DNA of 53,996 nt from Actinomadura hibisca NBRC 15177 (GCF_001552635.1 NZ_BCRO01000092.1:1-53996), one strand, 5' to 3'; positions 27,008 to 35,807 are shown, counted from the stretch's first letter. The notes: generated by a model from the letters alone, not told the origin. Numbers and translations: made by a program.

Positions 27008-27744
27008 CCTGGTTCCGCTGCGCCGAGACGCGCCCCTGGGCGTCGATGCGGCTGTTCTGCCTGCCGCACGCGGGCGGGTCGGCGGTGTTCTACCGGAGCT
27101 GGGCCAAGGAGATCAGCCCGGCCGTCGAGGTGCAGGCGGTGCAGTACCCGGGCCGCGCCGACCGGATGCGCGACGCGATGGTCACCGACGCCGGGCAGCT
27201 CGTCCGCCTCATCGCGGGGGCCATGGCGCCGCTCACCGACCGGCCGTTCGCGCTGTTCGGGCACAGCATGGGCGCGGTGCTGGCCTACGAGGTCGCCCGC
27301 CTGCTCCAGGAGCGGGGCCGCCCGCCGGTCCACGTGTTCGCCTCCGGCGCGCGCCCGCCGCACGACCGCGGCGACGACGAGCGCGTCGCCGGCCGGGACG
27401 ACGACGGCCTGGTCGACGCGATCGTGAAGCTCGGCGGCACCGACGCCGAGGCGTTGCAGAACCCCGAGCTGCGCGAGCTGGTCCTGCCCTACATCCGCAA
27501 CGACTTCAAGCTGATCGAGGACTACGCCCACACCGCCGCGCCCCGCCTGAACGCCCCGCTCACCGCGCTCATCGGCGACGCCGACCCGCACGTGGACGAG
27601 GCCCGCGCCGCGCGCTGGGCCGAGCTGACCGACGGCCGGTTCGCGCTGCGGTCCTTCCCGGGCGACCACTTCTACCTGATGCCCCGCCAGGCCGACGTGA
27701 TCGCCGAGGTCATGCGGACCCTGGAGGTCCCGCCGTCCCTGTGA
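27004..27744 (+). CDS. Type II (editing) thioesterase
   Basis: This 246-residue alpha/beta hydrolase has LPHAGGSA near residue 20 (oxyanion region), the nucleophile elbow GHSMGA near residue 89, and a catalytic GDHFYL histidine near the end. Such proteins remove misprimed acyl groups from carrier domains of NRPS lines. It is the last gene of the cluster operon and starts with an ATGA overlap on the GNAT gene. Its stop codon lies at the first unit of a 14-bp tandem repeat. Confidence 0.93.
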   Translation: MTWFRCAETRPWASMRLFCLPHAGGSAVFYRSWAKEISPAVEVQAVQYPGRADRMRDAMVTDAGQLVRLIAGAMAPLTDRPFALFGHSMGAVLAYEVARLLQERGRPPVHVFASGARPPHDRGDDERVAGRDDDGLVDAIVKLGGTDAEALQNPELRELVLPYIRNDFKLIEDYAHTAAPRLNAPLTALIGDADPHVDEARAARWAELTDGRFALRSFPGDHFYLMPRQADVIAEVMRTLEVPPSL

Positions 27745-27796
27745 CGGGCACGGGGTGACGGGCACGGGGTGACGGGCACGGGGTGACGGCGCACGG
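27741..27796. repeat. 14-bp tandem repeat at the end of the NRPS operon
   Basis: GTGACGGGCACGGG occurs three times perfectly (27741-27754, 27755-27768, 27769-27782), followed by one degenerate copy. The first unit contains the thioesterase stop codon. No stem-loop is evident. It marks the boundary between the cluster and unrelated genes. Confidence 0.85.
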
Positions 27797-27799
27797 CCC

Positions 27800-28078
27800 T
27801 CACGGCACCCGCCGGAAGAACCGCGCGCGGCAGAACCCGCAGACGGTCCCGACCGGCCCCCGGTGCACCGGGCAGGCGGCGCGCAGGTCGAACCGGGGGT
27901 CGCGGTAGCGGCGGCGCAGGCCGTCCCGCGACTCGGCCGGCTCCAGGCCCATGGAGCGGGCCTGCGCGTCGTGCACGCCGAACGCGCGGTGGCCGACCCG
28001 GCGCAACCACCGGGCCGGGCCGCGCGGGACGGGCGGGACCTCGCGGTCCGGGGAGCGGGGCGGACCAGTGTGGATCAC
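27800..28078 (-). CDS. Small Cys/His-rich hypothetical protein
   Basis: I do not recognise this 92-residue protein. Its C-terminal third reads CPVHRGPVGTVCGFCRARFF, with three cysteines and a histidine arranged like a metal site; the rest is Arg/Pro rich. The GTG start at 28078 has AGGGA seven bases upstream on the minus strand, which supports a real gene. It is convergent with the NRPS operon and divergent from the ABC ATPase gene. Confidence 0.5.
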   Translation of the reverse strand: MIHTGPPRSPDREVPPVPRGPARWLRRVGHRAFGVHDAQARSMGLEPAESRDGLRRRYRDPRFDLRAACPVHRGPVGTVCGFCRARFFRRVP

Positions 28079-28329
28079 AGGGCGTTCCCTTCGGTAGCGG
28101 CACTGGATTCCACGTGATCACAGGCGCGCGGACGGCTCTGGGTCACCGGCCGCAAAGTGACCGGGAACATGCCCCGCGACGGCCCGCCCCCACACTGGAC
28201 CGAATGTCCAATATCGGTCCCGGAACGGGTCTGTCCCGCCCGCGGAAGCGGACGTATCGTCAGAGACGGCGGGGGCCGGACAACAGCCGCGGAACCCCCG
28301 TGCCCGGTTCACCCGTCCTGGGAGTCGCC

Positions 28330-29322
28330 ATGGGCATCGAGATCCGGGTGGAAGGGCTCAAGAAGTCGTTCGGGCGGCAGACCATCTGGGAGGACGTGAC
28401 CTTCACGATCCCCTCCGGTGAGATCTCCGCCCTGCTGGGGCCGTCGGGCACCGGCAAGTCCGTCTTCCTCAAGAACCTCATCGGGCTGCTGCGGCCCGAC
28501 CGCGGCCACGTGTTCGTCGGCGACGGCGACGTGCCCCGGCTGCGCGAGAGCGAGCTCTACGAGATGCGCCGCCAGTTCGGCGTGCTCTTCCAGGACGGCG
28601 CCCTGTTCGGCTCCATGAGCATCTACGACAACATCGCCTTCCCGCTGCGCGAGCACACCAGGAAGGGCGAGACCGAGATCCGCAACATCGTGCGGGAGAA
28701 GATGGAGATGGTCGGCCTCACCGGGGCCGAGGACAAGCTCCCGGGCGAGATCTCCGGCGGGATGAAGAAGCGCGCCGGACTGGCCCGCGCGCTGGTCCTC
28801 GATCCGGAGATCATCCTGGCCGACGAGCCGGACTCGGGCCTGGACCCGGTCCGCACCGCCTACCTGAACCAGCTGTTCGTGGACCTCAACTGCGAGTTGG
28901 GCGCGACGTTCCTGATCGTCACCCACGACATCGGCACCGCCCGCGTGCTGCCCGACAACCTCGGACTGCTGTTCCGGCGCGGCCTGGTCATGTTCGGGCC
29001 GCGCGAGATGGTCCTGTCCAGCACCCACCCGGCGGTCAACCAGTTCTTCAACGCCCGCCGCCAGGGCCCGATCGGGATGGCCGAGGAGAAGGACCAGGCG
29101 GAGCTGGACAACGAGGGCCAGGGGCTCCAGGCCATGCCCGCGCCGATCCCGCCGCAGCTCATGCCGAGCGACGGGCGCGTGCGGCCGTCGATGCGGCGGC
29201 CGGGGGAGTGGCTGCAACGGCACCACGTCAAGGCGCCGCCCGGCTCGTTCATCGACGACGACGGCCGCAACTGGGTCACCGAGTGGGACGATCTGGTCTC
29301 CGAGCGTCGCCGCCCGCAGTAG
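28330..29322 (+). CDS. Mce/Mla-type ABC transporter ATP-binding protein (Mkl/MceG-like)
   Basis: The 330-residue protein has Walker A GPSGTGKS (residues ~40-47), signature ISGGMKKRAG, Walker B IILADEPDSGLDP and an H-loop THDIG. The MKKR form of the signature is typical of ATPases that energise Mce and Mla lipid importers. In actinobacteria this ATPase is often encoded away from the mce operons it serves, as here. The ~80-residue C-terminal extension (GQGLQAMPAP to ERRRPQ) also fits the MceG group. The ATG at 28330 begins the conserved sequence; a frame open from 28114 adds unrelated residues. No permease or Mce genes are nearby. Confidence 0.88.
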   Translation: MGIEIRVEGLKKSFGRQTIWEDVTFTIPSGEISALLGPSGTGKSVFLKNLIGLLRPDRGHVFVGDGDVPRLRESELYEMRRQFGVLFQDGALFGSMSIYDNIAFPLREHTRKGETEIRNIVREKMEMVGLTGAEDKLPGEISGGMKKRAGLARALVLDPEIILADEPDSGLDPVRTAYLNQLFVDLNCELGATFLIVTHDIGTARVLPDNLGLLFRRGLVMFGPREMVLSSTHPAVNQFFNARRQGPIGMAEEKDQAELDNEGQGLQAMPAPIPPQLMPSDGRVRPSMRRPGEWLQRHHVKAPPGSFIDDDGRNWVTEWDDLVSERRRPQ

Positions 29323-29356
29323 TGTCCGGCCCGCGGCTCGACCCGGGACCGGACAC
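29322..29356 (+). terminator. Stem-loop after the ABC ATPase gene
   Basis: GTGTCCGG (29322-29329) pairs perfectly with CCGGACAC (29349-29356), with a 19-base GC-rich loop that can pair further. It starts at the stop codon and lies before the next gene at 29374. No T-run follows, as is common in actinomycetes. Confidence 0.45.
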
Positions 29357-29373
29357 GACGGGACAATGGCCCG

Positions 29374-30327
29374 GTGACCCTCCTGCTGAACCGCTCCGAC
29401 CTCCAGTCGCTGCTGGACCCGGCCGACTGCCTGGCCGCGCTGCGCCGCGGCTTCACCGCCGAGCCCGGGGAGGTGGCGGCGCGGCGCGTCGTCACCCCCC
29501 TGCCCGGCCAGGGCAGCGCCACCGCGCTGATCCCCGGCCTGATCGAGGGCGTGCCCGCCTACACCGTCAAGGTCAACGCCAAGTTCCCCGGCGCGCGGCC
29601 CGCGCTGCGCGGCGTGGTGTGCCTGCACGACCTGGAGACCGGCGAGCTGCTGGCGCTGCTGGACTCGGGCACGGTGACCGCCTGGCGCACCGGCCTCGCC
29701 GCCGCGCTCGGCACCCACGCGCTGGCCCGCCGCGCCGCCGCCAAGGTCGCGGTGATCGGCGCGGGCGCGCAGGCCGAGCTGGTCATGCTGGGCCTGTCGC
29801 AGCTCCGCGCCGCCCGCGAGCTGACGGTCTGCGACCTGGACCCCCGCCGCGCCACCGACTTCGCCGAGCGGCACGGCGCGCGCCTCAACGTGCCCGCCTC
29901 GGTCGCCGCCGAGCCGCGCGTGGCCGCGCAGGGCGCCGACATCATCGTCGTCGCGACGTGGGCGCGCCGCCCGCTGCTGCACGCCGCCGACGTCGTCCCC
30001 GGCGCGCACCTCACCTCGCTGGGCGCCGACGAGCCCGGCAAGTGCGAGCTGGCCCCCGACCTCGTGCAGGCCGCGCGCGTGGTGGTGGACGACGTGGCGC
30101 TGTCGGTGGAGATGGGCGTGCTGGCCGCCGCCGGGCTGGACGTCAAGCACGCCGCCGGGACCCTGCGCGACCTGCTGCGCGGCCAGGTGCCCGGCCGCGT
30201 CCGCGAGCGCGAGATCACCGTCTACGCGCCGGTCGGCCTGCCCTGGCAGGACCTGGCGCTGGCCTGGACCGCCTACCGCGCCGCCGCCGAGGCGGGCGTC
30301 GGCACCGAGTTCGACCTGCTGGCCTGA
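29374..30327 (+). CDS. Ornithine cyclodeaminase/mu-crystallin family dehydrogenase
   Basis: This 317-residue protein has the Rossmann loop VAVIGAGAQAELV near residue 127 and the family substrate-side motif YTVKVNAKFP near residue 65. It is in the same superfamily as SbnB at 95-1117 but is clearly diverged and lies beyond a probable terminator and unrelated genes. Possible activities are imine reduction or alanine-dehydrogenase-like or cyclodeaminase chemistry; the substrate cannot be told from sequence. Start is GTG 29374. A role in the NRPS pathway is possible but unsupported. Confidence 0.8.
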   Translation: MTLLLNRSDLQSLLDPADCLAALRRGFTAEPGEVAARRVVTPLPGQGSATALIPGLIEGVPAYTVKVNAKFPGARPALRGVVCLHDLETGELLALLDSGTVTAWRTGLAAALGTHALARRAAAKVAVIGAGAQAELVMLGLSQLRAARELTVCDLDPRRATDFAERHGARLNVPASVAAEPRVAAQGADIIVVATWARRPLLHAADVVPGAHLTSLGADEPGKCELAPDLVQAARVVVDDVALSVEMGVLAAAGLDVKHAAGTLRDLLRGQVPGRVREREITVYAPVGLPWQDLALAWTAYRAAAEAGVGTEFDLLA

Positions 30328-30401
30328 CCCCCCGCCCAAGCCTGCCTCCGGGCCGGCCTGGCCCCGGGTCGGCCTGACGTATCAGCGCCGGACGGGACGG
30401 C

Positions 30402-30614
30402 TCAGCGCCGGAGCGGGCGGCTGGAGGTCAGGTGCCAGCCCGCGCAGGAGGGGCAGCGGTAGACGCGCGCCTCCACCTTGGGGCGGCCGGGACGGTCGTC
30501 GTGCTGGATCGTGGCCAGCGCGAGGGTCGCGGCGATGCGGTCGCGGAACCGCACCTTGCCGCTGGGGCACGAGGCGCGGCGCGGGCCGCGCGGCCGGGCT
30601 CGACGACGGGACAT
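30402..30614 (-). CDS. Small zinc-ribbon-like conserved protein
   Basis: This 70-residue basic protein ends with YRCPSCAGWHLTSS, a CPxCxGWHLT signature that I recall from many small actinobacterial proteins, preceded by a KVRFRDRIAATLAL helix. A GGAGGTG ribosome binding site lies seven bases before the ATG, which strongly supports translation. Function is unknown; nucleic-acid or zinc binding is plausible. Confidence 0.7.
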   Translation of the reverse strand: MSRRRARPRGPRRASCPSGKVRFRDRIAATLALATIQHDDRPGRPKVEARVYRCPSCAGWHLTSSRPLRR

Positions 30615-30777
30615 CGCGGCACCACCTCCGGCGCGTCAGGGTGCGTTCCTCCGGTGTACCTCAGGACGCGCCCCGTGTCCCGCGTCCGGGCCTCCTCTCC
30701 GGGAACGTTGCCCGGGACCGGCCCCGGGGGTTGACAGCGCCCGCCGCCGCGCGCAAGGCGCCGCCCGTGCCAGGTCA

Positions 30778-30806
30778 TTGAAACACGTTCTACTTACGTC
30801 TACGCT
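30778..30806 (+). promoter_or_regulatory. Promoter with overlapping KstR-like operator, upstream of the SDR gene
   Basis: TTGAAA (30778-30783) and TACGCT (30801-30806) are 17 bases apart and form a plausible sigma-70-type promoter. TGAAACACGTTCTA (30779-30792) fits TNNAACNNGTTNNA, the consensus for the TetR-family sterol regulator KstR, and would block the -35 box. The start codon is at 30830 after GGAGG at 30818-30822. Confidence 0.55.
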
Positions 30807-30829
30807 GGCGGCACGACGGAGGTGGGCCG

Positions 30830-31615
30830 ATGATCTGGGAACGGTTCCGCATCGACGGCCGGGCGGCCGTCGTCACCGGCGCGGGCCGGGGCATCGGCGC
30901 CGCGACCGCCGTGGCGCTGGCCCAGGCGGGCGCCGACGTGGTGCTGTCGGCGCGCACCGAGGAGCAGTTGCACAAGGTGGCGGCCGAGGTGGAGGCCGCC
31001 GGGCGGCGCGCCCTGGTCGTTCCGGCCGACCTGTCGGACCCCGACGCCGCCGCCGCGCTCGCCGGACGCGCCGCCGAGGGCTTCGGCCGCCTGGACATCG
31101 TGGTCAACAACGTCGGCGGCGCGCTGCCCCGGCCCCTCATGGACACCGAGCCGCGCCATCTTGAGAACGCGTTCCAGTTCAACGTGAGCAACGCGCACGC
31201 CCTGACCCGCGCCGCCGTCCCGCACCTGCTGGAGCACGGCGGCTCCGTCGTCAACATCTCCTCGGTGATGGGCCGGATCGCCGGTCGCGGCTACGCCGCC
31301 TACGGCAGCGCCAAGGCCGCCCTCGCGCACTACACCCGGCTGGCCGCCGCCGACCTCGCGCCCCGCGTCCGCGTCAACGCCATCGCGGTCGGCTCGGTCG
31401 CCACCTCCGCGCTCGACATCGTCATGTCCAGCGACGAGCTGCGCACCCAGATGGAGTCCGGCACCCCGCTCGGCCGCATCGGCGACCCCGAGGACGTGGC
31501 CGCCGCCGTCCTCTACCTCGCCTCCCCGGCCGCCGCCTACACCACCGGCGCGGTCCTGCGCGTGGACGGCGGCATCGACACCCCCAACCTCGACCTCGGC
31601 CTGCCCGACCTGTAG
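30830..31615 (+). CDS. Short-chain dehydrogenase/reductase
   Basis: This 261-residue classical SDR has TGAGRGIG (cofactor loop, ~residues 18-25), NNVGG, the catalytic Ser in INISSVMGR, YxxxK as YGSAK, and a C-terminal TGAVLRVDGG. It oxidises or reduces a hydroxyl or keto group with NAD(P)H. A KstR-like operator in its promoter hints at a lipid or sterol substrate. It is followed after 43 bases by a dihydrodipicolinate-reductase-like gene on the same strand, probably one operon. Confidence 0.9.
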   Translation: MIWERFRIDGRAAVVTGAGRGIGAATAVALAQAGADVVLSARTEEQLHKVAAEVEAAGRRALVVPADLSDPDAAAALAGRAAEGFGRLDIVVNNVGGALPRPLMDTEPRHLENAFQFNVSNAHALTRAAVPHLLEHGGSVVNISSVMGRIAGRGYAAYGSAKAALAHYTRLAAADLAPRVRVNAIAVGSVATSALDIVMSSDELRTQMESGTPLGRIGDPEDVAAAVLYLASPAAAYTTGAVLRVDGGIDTPNLDLGLPDL

Positions 31616-31658
31616 CCCGCGACCCGTCGCCCGCCCCACCGCCCGCAGGAGACCCCGC

Positions 31659-32726
31659 ATGACCTACCGCGTCGTCCAATGGAGCACCGGCAACGTCGGC
31701 CGCAACACCCTGGCCGGGATCGACGCCCACCCCGACCTCGAACTGGCCGGGGTCTGGGTGTCCAGCCCCGCCAAGGCAGGCCGGGACGCGGGCGAGCTGG
31801 CCGGGCTCGGCCGCTCCCTCGGCGTGGCCGCCACCGGGGACGAGGCCGAGGCGCTGGCGCTGCGCCCCGACTGCGTCGTCTACACCGCCATGGCCGACGT
31901 GCGGATCATGGAGGCGATCGACGATCTGTGCCGCATCCTGCGCTCGGGCGCGAACGTGGTGTCCAGCAGCCCGGTGTTCCTCCAGTTCCCCGACGGCGTG
32001 GTCCCGCCGGAGATGGCCGACCCGGTGCGCGCCGCCGCCGCCGAGGGCGGCACGTCGATCTTCGTCAACGGCATCGACCCCGGCTTCGCCAACGACGTGC
32101 TGCCGCTGGCGCTGACCGGCATCAGCGAGCGCATCGACGAGGTCCGCTGCATGGAGGTCCTCAACTACGCCACCTACGACCAGGGCACCGTGCTGTTCGA
32201 CATCATGGGTTTCGGCGGCCCCCTGGACGAGACGCCCATGCTGCTGCAACCGGGCGTGCTCACCATGGCGTGGGGCAGCGTCGTCCGCCAGATCGCCGCC
32301 GGGCTCGGCGTCGAGCTGGACGAGGTCGTGGAGCACCACACCCGCCTGCCCGCCTCCGAGACCTTCCAGGTGGCCTCCGGCACGATCGAGAAGGGCACCG
32401 CCGCCGCGCTGCGCTTCGAGGTGCGCGGGATGCTCGGCGGCCGTCCCGCCGTCGTGCTGGAGCACGTCACCCGGCTGCGCGACGACCTGGCCCCCGACTG
32501 GCCGCAGCCCGCCGGGGCCGGGTGCTACCGCGTCACGGTGACCGGCGAGCCCAACTACACCCTGGACCTGCAACTGCTCGGCGAGGACGGCGACCACAAC
32601 ACCGCCGGGCTCAAGGCCACCGCGATGCGCCTGGTGAACGCCGTGCCCGCCGTCGTCGAAGCGCCCGCCGGGCTGCTCACCGCCCTGGACCTGCCCCTGG
32701 TCCCGGGCCGGGGTCTGCTGCGCTGA
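31659..32726 (+). CDS. Dihydrodipicolinate-reductase-like / NAD(P)H-dependent amine dehydrogenase family protein
   Basis: The 355-residue protein starts with YRVVQWSTGNVGRNTL, a Rossmann motif characteristic of this actinobacterial family (often annotated as dihydrodipicolinate reductase or diaminopentanoate dehydrogenase-like). A second conserved block is IFVNGIDPGFANDVLPLAL near residue 130. It is longer than true DapB and lacks an obvious lysine-pathway context. It is co-oriented with the SDR 43 bases upstream. Members occur in sterol- and lipid-related regulons of mycobacteria, which would fit the upstream operator. Its last 50 bases overlap the end of the convergent LuxR gene. Confidence 0.82.
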   Translation: MTYRVVQWSTGNVGRNTLAGIDAHPDLELAGVWVSSPAKAGRDAGELAGLGRSLGVAATGDEAEALALRPDCVVYTAMADVRIMEAIDDLCRILRSGANVVSSSPVFLQFPDGVVPPEMADPVRAAAAEGGTSIFVNGIDPGFANDVLPLALTGISERIDEVRCMEVLNYATYDQGTVLFDIMGFGGPLDETPMLLQPGVLTMAWGSVVRQIAAGLGVELDEVVEHHTRLPASETFQVASGTIEKGTAAALRFEVRGMLGGRPAVVLEHVTRLRDDLAPDWPQPAGAGCYRVTVTGEPNYTLDLQLLGEDGDHNTAGLKATAMRLVNAVPAVVEAPAGLLTALDLPLVPGRGLLR

Positions 32727-35700
32727 GCAGGCCCGCCCGGTGCGCGATCGCCGCCGCCTGGGTGCGGCCCGTGACGCCGAGCTTGCCCATGATGTTGGAG
32801 ACGTGCACGCTGGCGGTCTTGGGCGAGATGTACAGCGCCGCTGCGATCTCCTTGTTGCCCAGGCCCTCGGCGACCAGCTTCAGCACCTCGTGCTCGCGCG
32901 CGGTGAGCGCGGCCAGCGGCCCCGCCCCCTCGCCGCCGCCGCGGCCGTTCTCCAGCCGGGCGCGGGTGCCCAGGTCGCGCAGCGCCGCCAGCAGCGGCGC
33001 GGCCCCCAGCCGCTCGGCCGCCGCCACGGCGGGCCGCCACGCCTCGGCCGCCCCCTCGCGGTCGCCGTGCTCGACCAGCGCCTCGGCCAGCCGCCACCGC
33101 GACCGCGCCACCTCGTACCGGAACCCGCCGTCGGGGTCGCCGTAGGTGAACGCCTTGGCCGACCTGCGCCACGCCTCGGGATCGTTGCGGCCGACCGCGC
33201 GGAGATAGTCGGCCTCGGCGCGCGCCAGCCACGCCTTGCCCTCCATGCCGAACCAGGCGCGCGGCGCGCCGTTGGGGGAGAGGGACGCGGCGTCGCGGGC
33301 CCGCTTCACCAGGACCTCGGCCGCCTCCAGGTCCGGCTGCTCACCGGCCGCGACGCGGTCGGCCAGCGCCCACAGAGCCGTCGCGGCCACCCGGACGGCC
33401 CCGGCGTCGTAGGGGTAGAGGGCGTCCAGCGCCGCGCGCGCGTGCGCCAGGCCGCCGCCGGTGTCGCCCCGCCACAGCGCGTGCTCGGCGGCCAGGCCGC
33501 GCGCCACGAACGCCAGGAACGTGTCCTGCGACCACAGCGGCGCGATCCAGCGCAGCCGCTCGTCGGCGACGGGGTCGCCCTGGGCGATCTCGGTGAACAG
33601 CGCGTACGCCGACACCTGCGCCTCGGGCGTGCGCACCGCCTGCACGGCGAAGTCCTCGGCCAGCCGCCCGGCCCGCGCCCAGTCGCCGGACGCGTAGTGG
33701 ATCAGGTACTGGAGGCAGCGCATGGTGGTGCCGTAGGTGCTCCAGCCCACGCCGTTGGCCAGCGCGAACGCCACGCCCTCGTCGGCCGCGGCGGTCGCGC
33801 GGGCCAGGTCGCCGCGCTCGAACAGGGCGCGCGCGTACTGGAAGGCCGCGCGCAGCGCCACCGGATGGTTGCCCGTGCCGATCGCCAGGTCGCGGGCGCG
33901 CCCGAACAGGCCGACCGCCTCGGGGTCGGCCTCCAGCGACTCGCGGTAGAGCGCCAGCGTCACCAGCGCGCTGGCCTCGGCGTCGGCCGCGCCGGTCGCG
34001 CGGGCGGCGGCCATCGCCTCGGCGGCCAGCTCGGGGACGGCCTCGTGGCCGGGCTGGAAGTGGAGGATGCGGACGTAGGCGGCCAGCGCGGCGGCCCGCT
34101 CGGGCGTGGGCGGATCGGCCGGCAACATCGCGACCGCCTCGCGCGCGACCTCCAGCGCCTCGACCTCCTCGTCGATGTCGGACAGGCTCGACGCCAGGTT
34201 CTCCCGGATCCGCACGCCCAGCCGCACGTCGGCCGGGTCGGCGAGCTCCAGCAGGCGGCGCAGCCGGTGCACGGCGGGCCGCCGGTCGCCCGCCCGCGCC
34301 GTCGCCAGCGCCGCCGCCAGCGACAGCCGGACGCGGTCGGTCCCGGCGGTCTCCGCGGCGCCGGGCACCGCCTCCCACAACTCCAGCGCCCGGTCGTAGT
34401 GCTCCACGGCCTCGTCGGGCGCGCCCATCTCGTCGGCCTCGCGCCCGGCCCGCACCGACGCAGCGAACGCCACCGGCAGGTCGTGGGCGGCCATGCTGTG
34501 GTGGGCGCGCTCGGCGGCCGCCCGGGGCAGGTCGCGCGCGGGCGGCTCGGCCAGCAGCGCCGCGAACGCCGCGTGCAGCCGGGTGCGCTCGCCCGGCAGC
34601 AGGTCGGCGTAGACCGCCTCGGCCAGCAGCGCGTGCCGGAACCGGTAGCCCTCCGCGCCGTCGGGCACCAGCAGCTGGTGCGAGACGATCTCGCGCAGCG
34701 CCTCGCCCACGGCCTGCTCGTCCAGCCCCGACACCCGGCGCACCAGCTCGTCGTTGACGCGGCGGCCCGCGACCGCCGCGACCCGCACCACCCGCTGGCC
34801 CTGGTCCGACAACCGCTCCATCCGCGCCAGCAGCAGGTCGGCGAGCCCGGCGGGCAGCTCCTCGCCGCTGCGGGCGGCCGCGTGCAGCTCGGCGGCGTAG
34901 AACGCGTTGCCCTCCGACCGCTGGTGCACCCGCGCGGCCTCCTCGGCCGACGGCGCGCGGCCGCCGTCCAGGAACGCCAGGTACTCGGCGGTCTCGCCCG
35001 GACCGAACGGCCGCAGGTCCACCGCCGCCACGTTCGGCAGCCGCAGCAGCTCGGCGACCACCGGCCGCAGCGGGTGCCGCCGGTGCAGGTCGTCGGAGCG
35101 GTAGGTGCCGACCAGGCAGACCCGCTCGCGCTGGAGCACCCGGGACAGGAACGTCAGCAGGTGGCGGGTCGAGCGGTCGGCCCAGTGCAGGTCCTCCAGC
35201 ACCAGCAGCACCGGCCGGTCGGCGCCCAGCTCGCCCAGCAGGCCGAGGACCGCGCCGAACAGCTGCTGCTGGCCCAGCTCCGACACCCCGTCGGGCCCGC
35301 CGCCCGCGTCGGGCAGCAGCCGCCCCAGCACCGGCCGCGTCCCCAGCGCGTCGCGCACCCGCCCGGCGGCGGGGTCGCGCACGCCGCTCCACAACGCGTC
35401 GGCGAGCGGCAGGTAGGGGATGCTCTCGCCCAGCTCGGCGCACTGCCCGGCCAGCACGGTCCAGCCGCGCTCCCGGGCGGCGGCGGCCAGCGCGCCGGTC
35501 AGGTGGGACTTGCCCACCCCGGCGTCGCCGCTCACCAGCGCCACCCCGGCCGAGCCGCCGTCGGCCTTGTCCAGCGCGGCGGCGAGCATGCCGAACTCGG
35601 CGGCCCGCCCGATCAGCGCGCCGCGCGGTGCGACCCGCGCGCCCTGTGCGACCTGCTGTGCGACCTGGTCGCGTTCCCCGTCCCCCACGCCCCGAGTATG

Positions 35701-35733
35701 CCATTCGGGGCCACCAACAGGGACAAAGGCCAT
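32677..35733 (-). CDS. Large LuxR-family transcriptional regulator with AAA ATPase domain (LAL type)
   Basis: The protein is about 1018 residues. Near the N-terminus are LIGRAAEF and Walker A SGDAGVGKS, then Walker B VLLVLEDLHWAD, a long helical TPR-like middle region, and a C-terminal LuxR helix-turn-helix (LTAREHEVLKLVAEGL to GRTQAAAIA). LAL regulators activate transcription in response to ligands or ATP state, often in sugar or secondary metabolism. I place the start at ATG 35733; GTG 35688 is an alternative since the ATG is close to the terminator at 35744-35774. The 3' end overlaps the convergent gene at 31659-32726 by 50 bases. A link to the NRPS cluster is not shown. Confidence 0.9.
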   Translation of the reverse strand: MAFVPVGGPEWHTRGVGDGERDQVAQQVAQGARVAPRGALIGRAAEFGMLAAALDKADGGSAGVALVSGDAGVGKSHLTGALAAAARERGWTVLAGQCAELGESIPYLPLADALWSGVRDPAAGRVRDALGTRPVLGRLLPDAGGGPDGVSELGQQQLFGAVLGLLGELGADRPVLLVLEDLHWADRSTRHLLTFLSRVLQRERVCLVGTYRSDDLHRRHPLRPVVAELLRLPNVAAVDLRPFGPGETAEYLAFLDGGRAPSAEEAARVHQRSEGNAFYAAELHAAARSGEELPAGLADLLLARMERLSDQGQRVVRVAAVAGRRVNDELVRRVSGLDEQAVGEALREIVSHQLLVPDGAEGYRFRHALLAEAVYADLLPGERTRLHAAFAALLAEPPARDLPRAAAERAHHSMAAHDLPVAFAASVRAGREADEMGAPDEAVEHYDRALELWEAVPGAAETAGTDRVRLSLAAALATARAGDRRPAVHRLRRLLELADPADVRLGVRIRENLASSLSDIDEEVEALEVAREAVAMLPADPPTPERAAALAAYVRILHFQPGHEAVPELAAEAMAAARATGAADAEASALVTLALYRESLEADPEAVGLFGRARDLAIGTGNHPVALRAAFQYARALFERGDLARATAAADEGVAFALANGVGWSTYGTTMRCLQYLIHYASGDWARAGRLAEDFAVQAVRTPEAQVSAYALFTEIAQGDPVADERLRWIAPLWSQDTFLAFVARGLAAEHALWRGDTGGGLAHARAALDALYPYDAGAVRVAATALWALADRVAAGEQPDLEAAEVLVKRARDAASLSPNGAPRAWFGMEGKAWLARAEADYLRAVGRNDPEAWRRSAKAFTYGDPDGGFRYEVARSRWRLAEALVEHGDREGAAEAWRPAVAAAERLGAAPLLAALRDLGTRARLENGRGGGEGAGPLAALTAREHEVLKLVAEGLGNKEIAAALYISPKTASVHVSNIMGKLGVTGRTQAAAIAHRAGLLSAADPGPGPGAGPGR

Positions 35734-35743
35734 GAAAGCGCAT

Positions 35744-35774
35744 GGGCCCCCTGATCCTGACGGATCGGGGGCCC
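35744..35774 (-). terminator. Strong stem-loop terminator after the glycosyltransferase gene
   Basis: GGGCCCCCTGATCC at 35744-35757 pairs with GGATCGGGGGCCC at 35762-35774 with one bulged base and a four-base loop. It lies 34 bases beyond the end of the minus-strand glycosyltransferase gene and before the LuxR gene, so the two are probably separate transcripts. Confidence 0.75.
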
Positions 35775-35807
35775 GTGCGCGGCCCGGGGGCGTCCCGGGA
35801 CCGAGGG

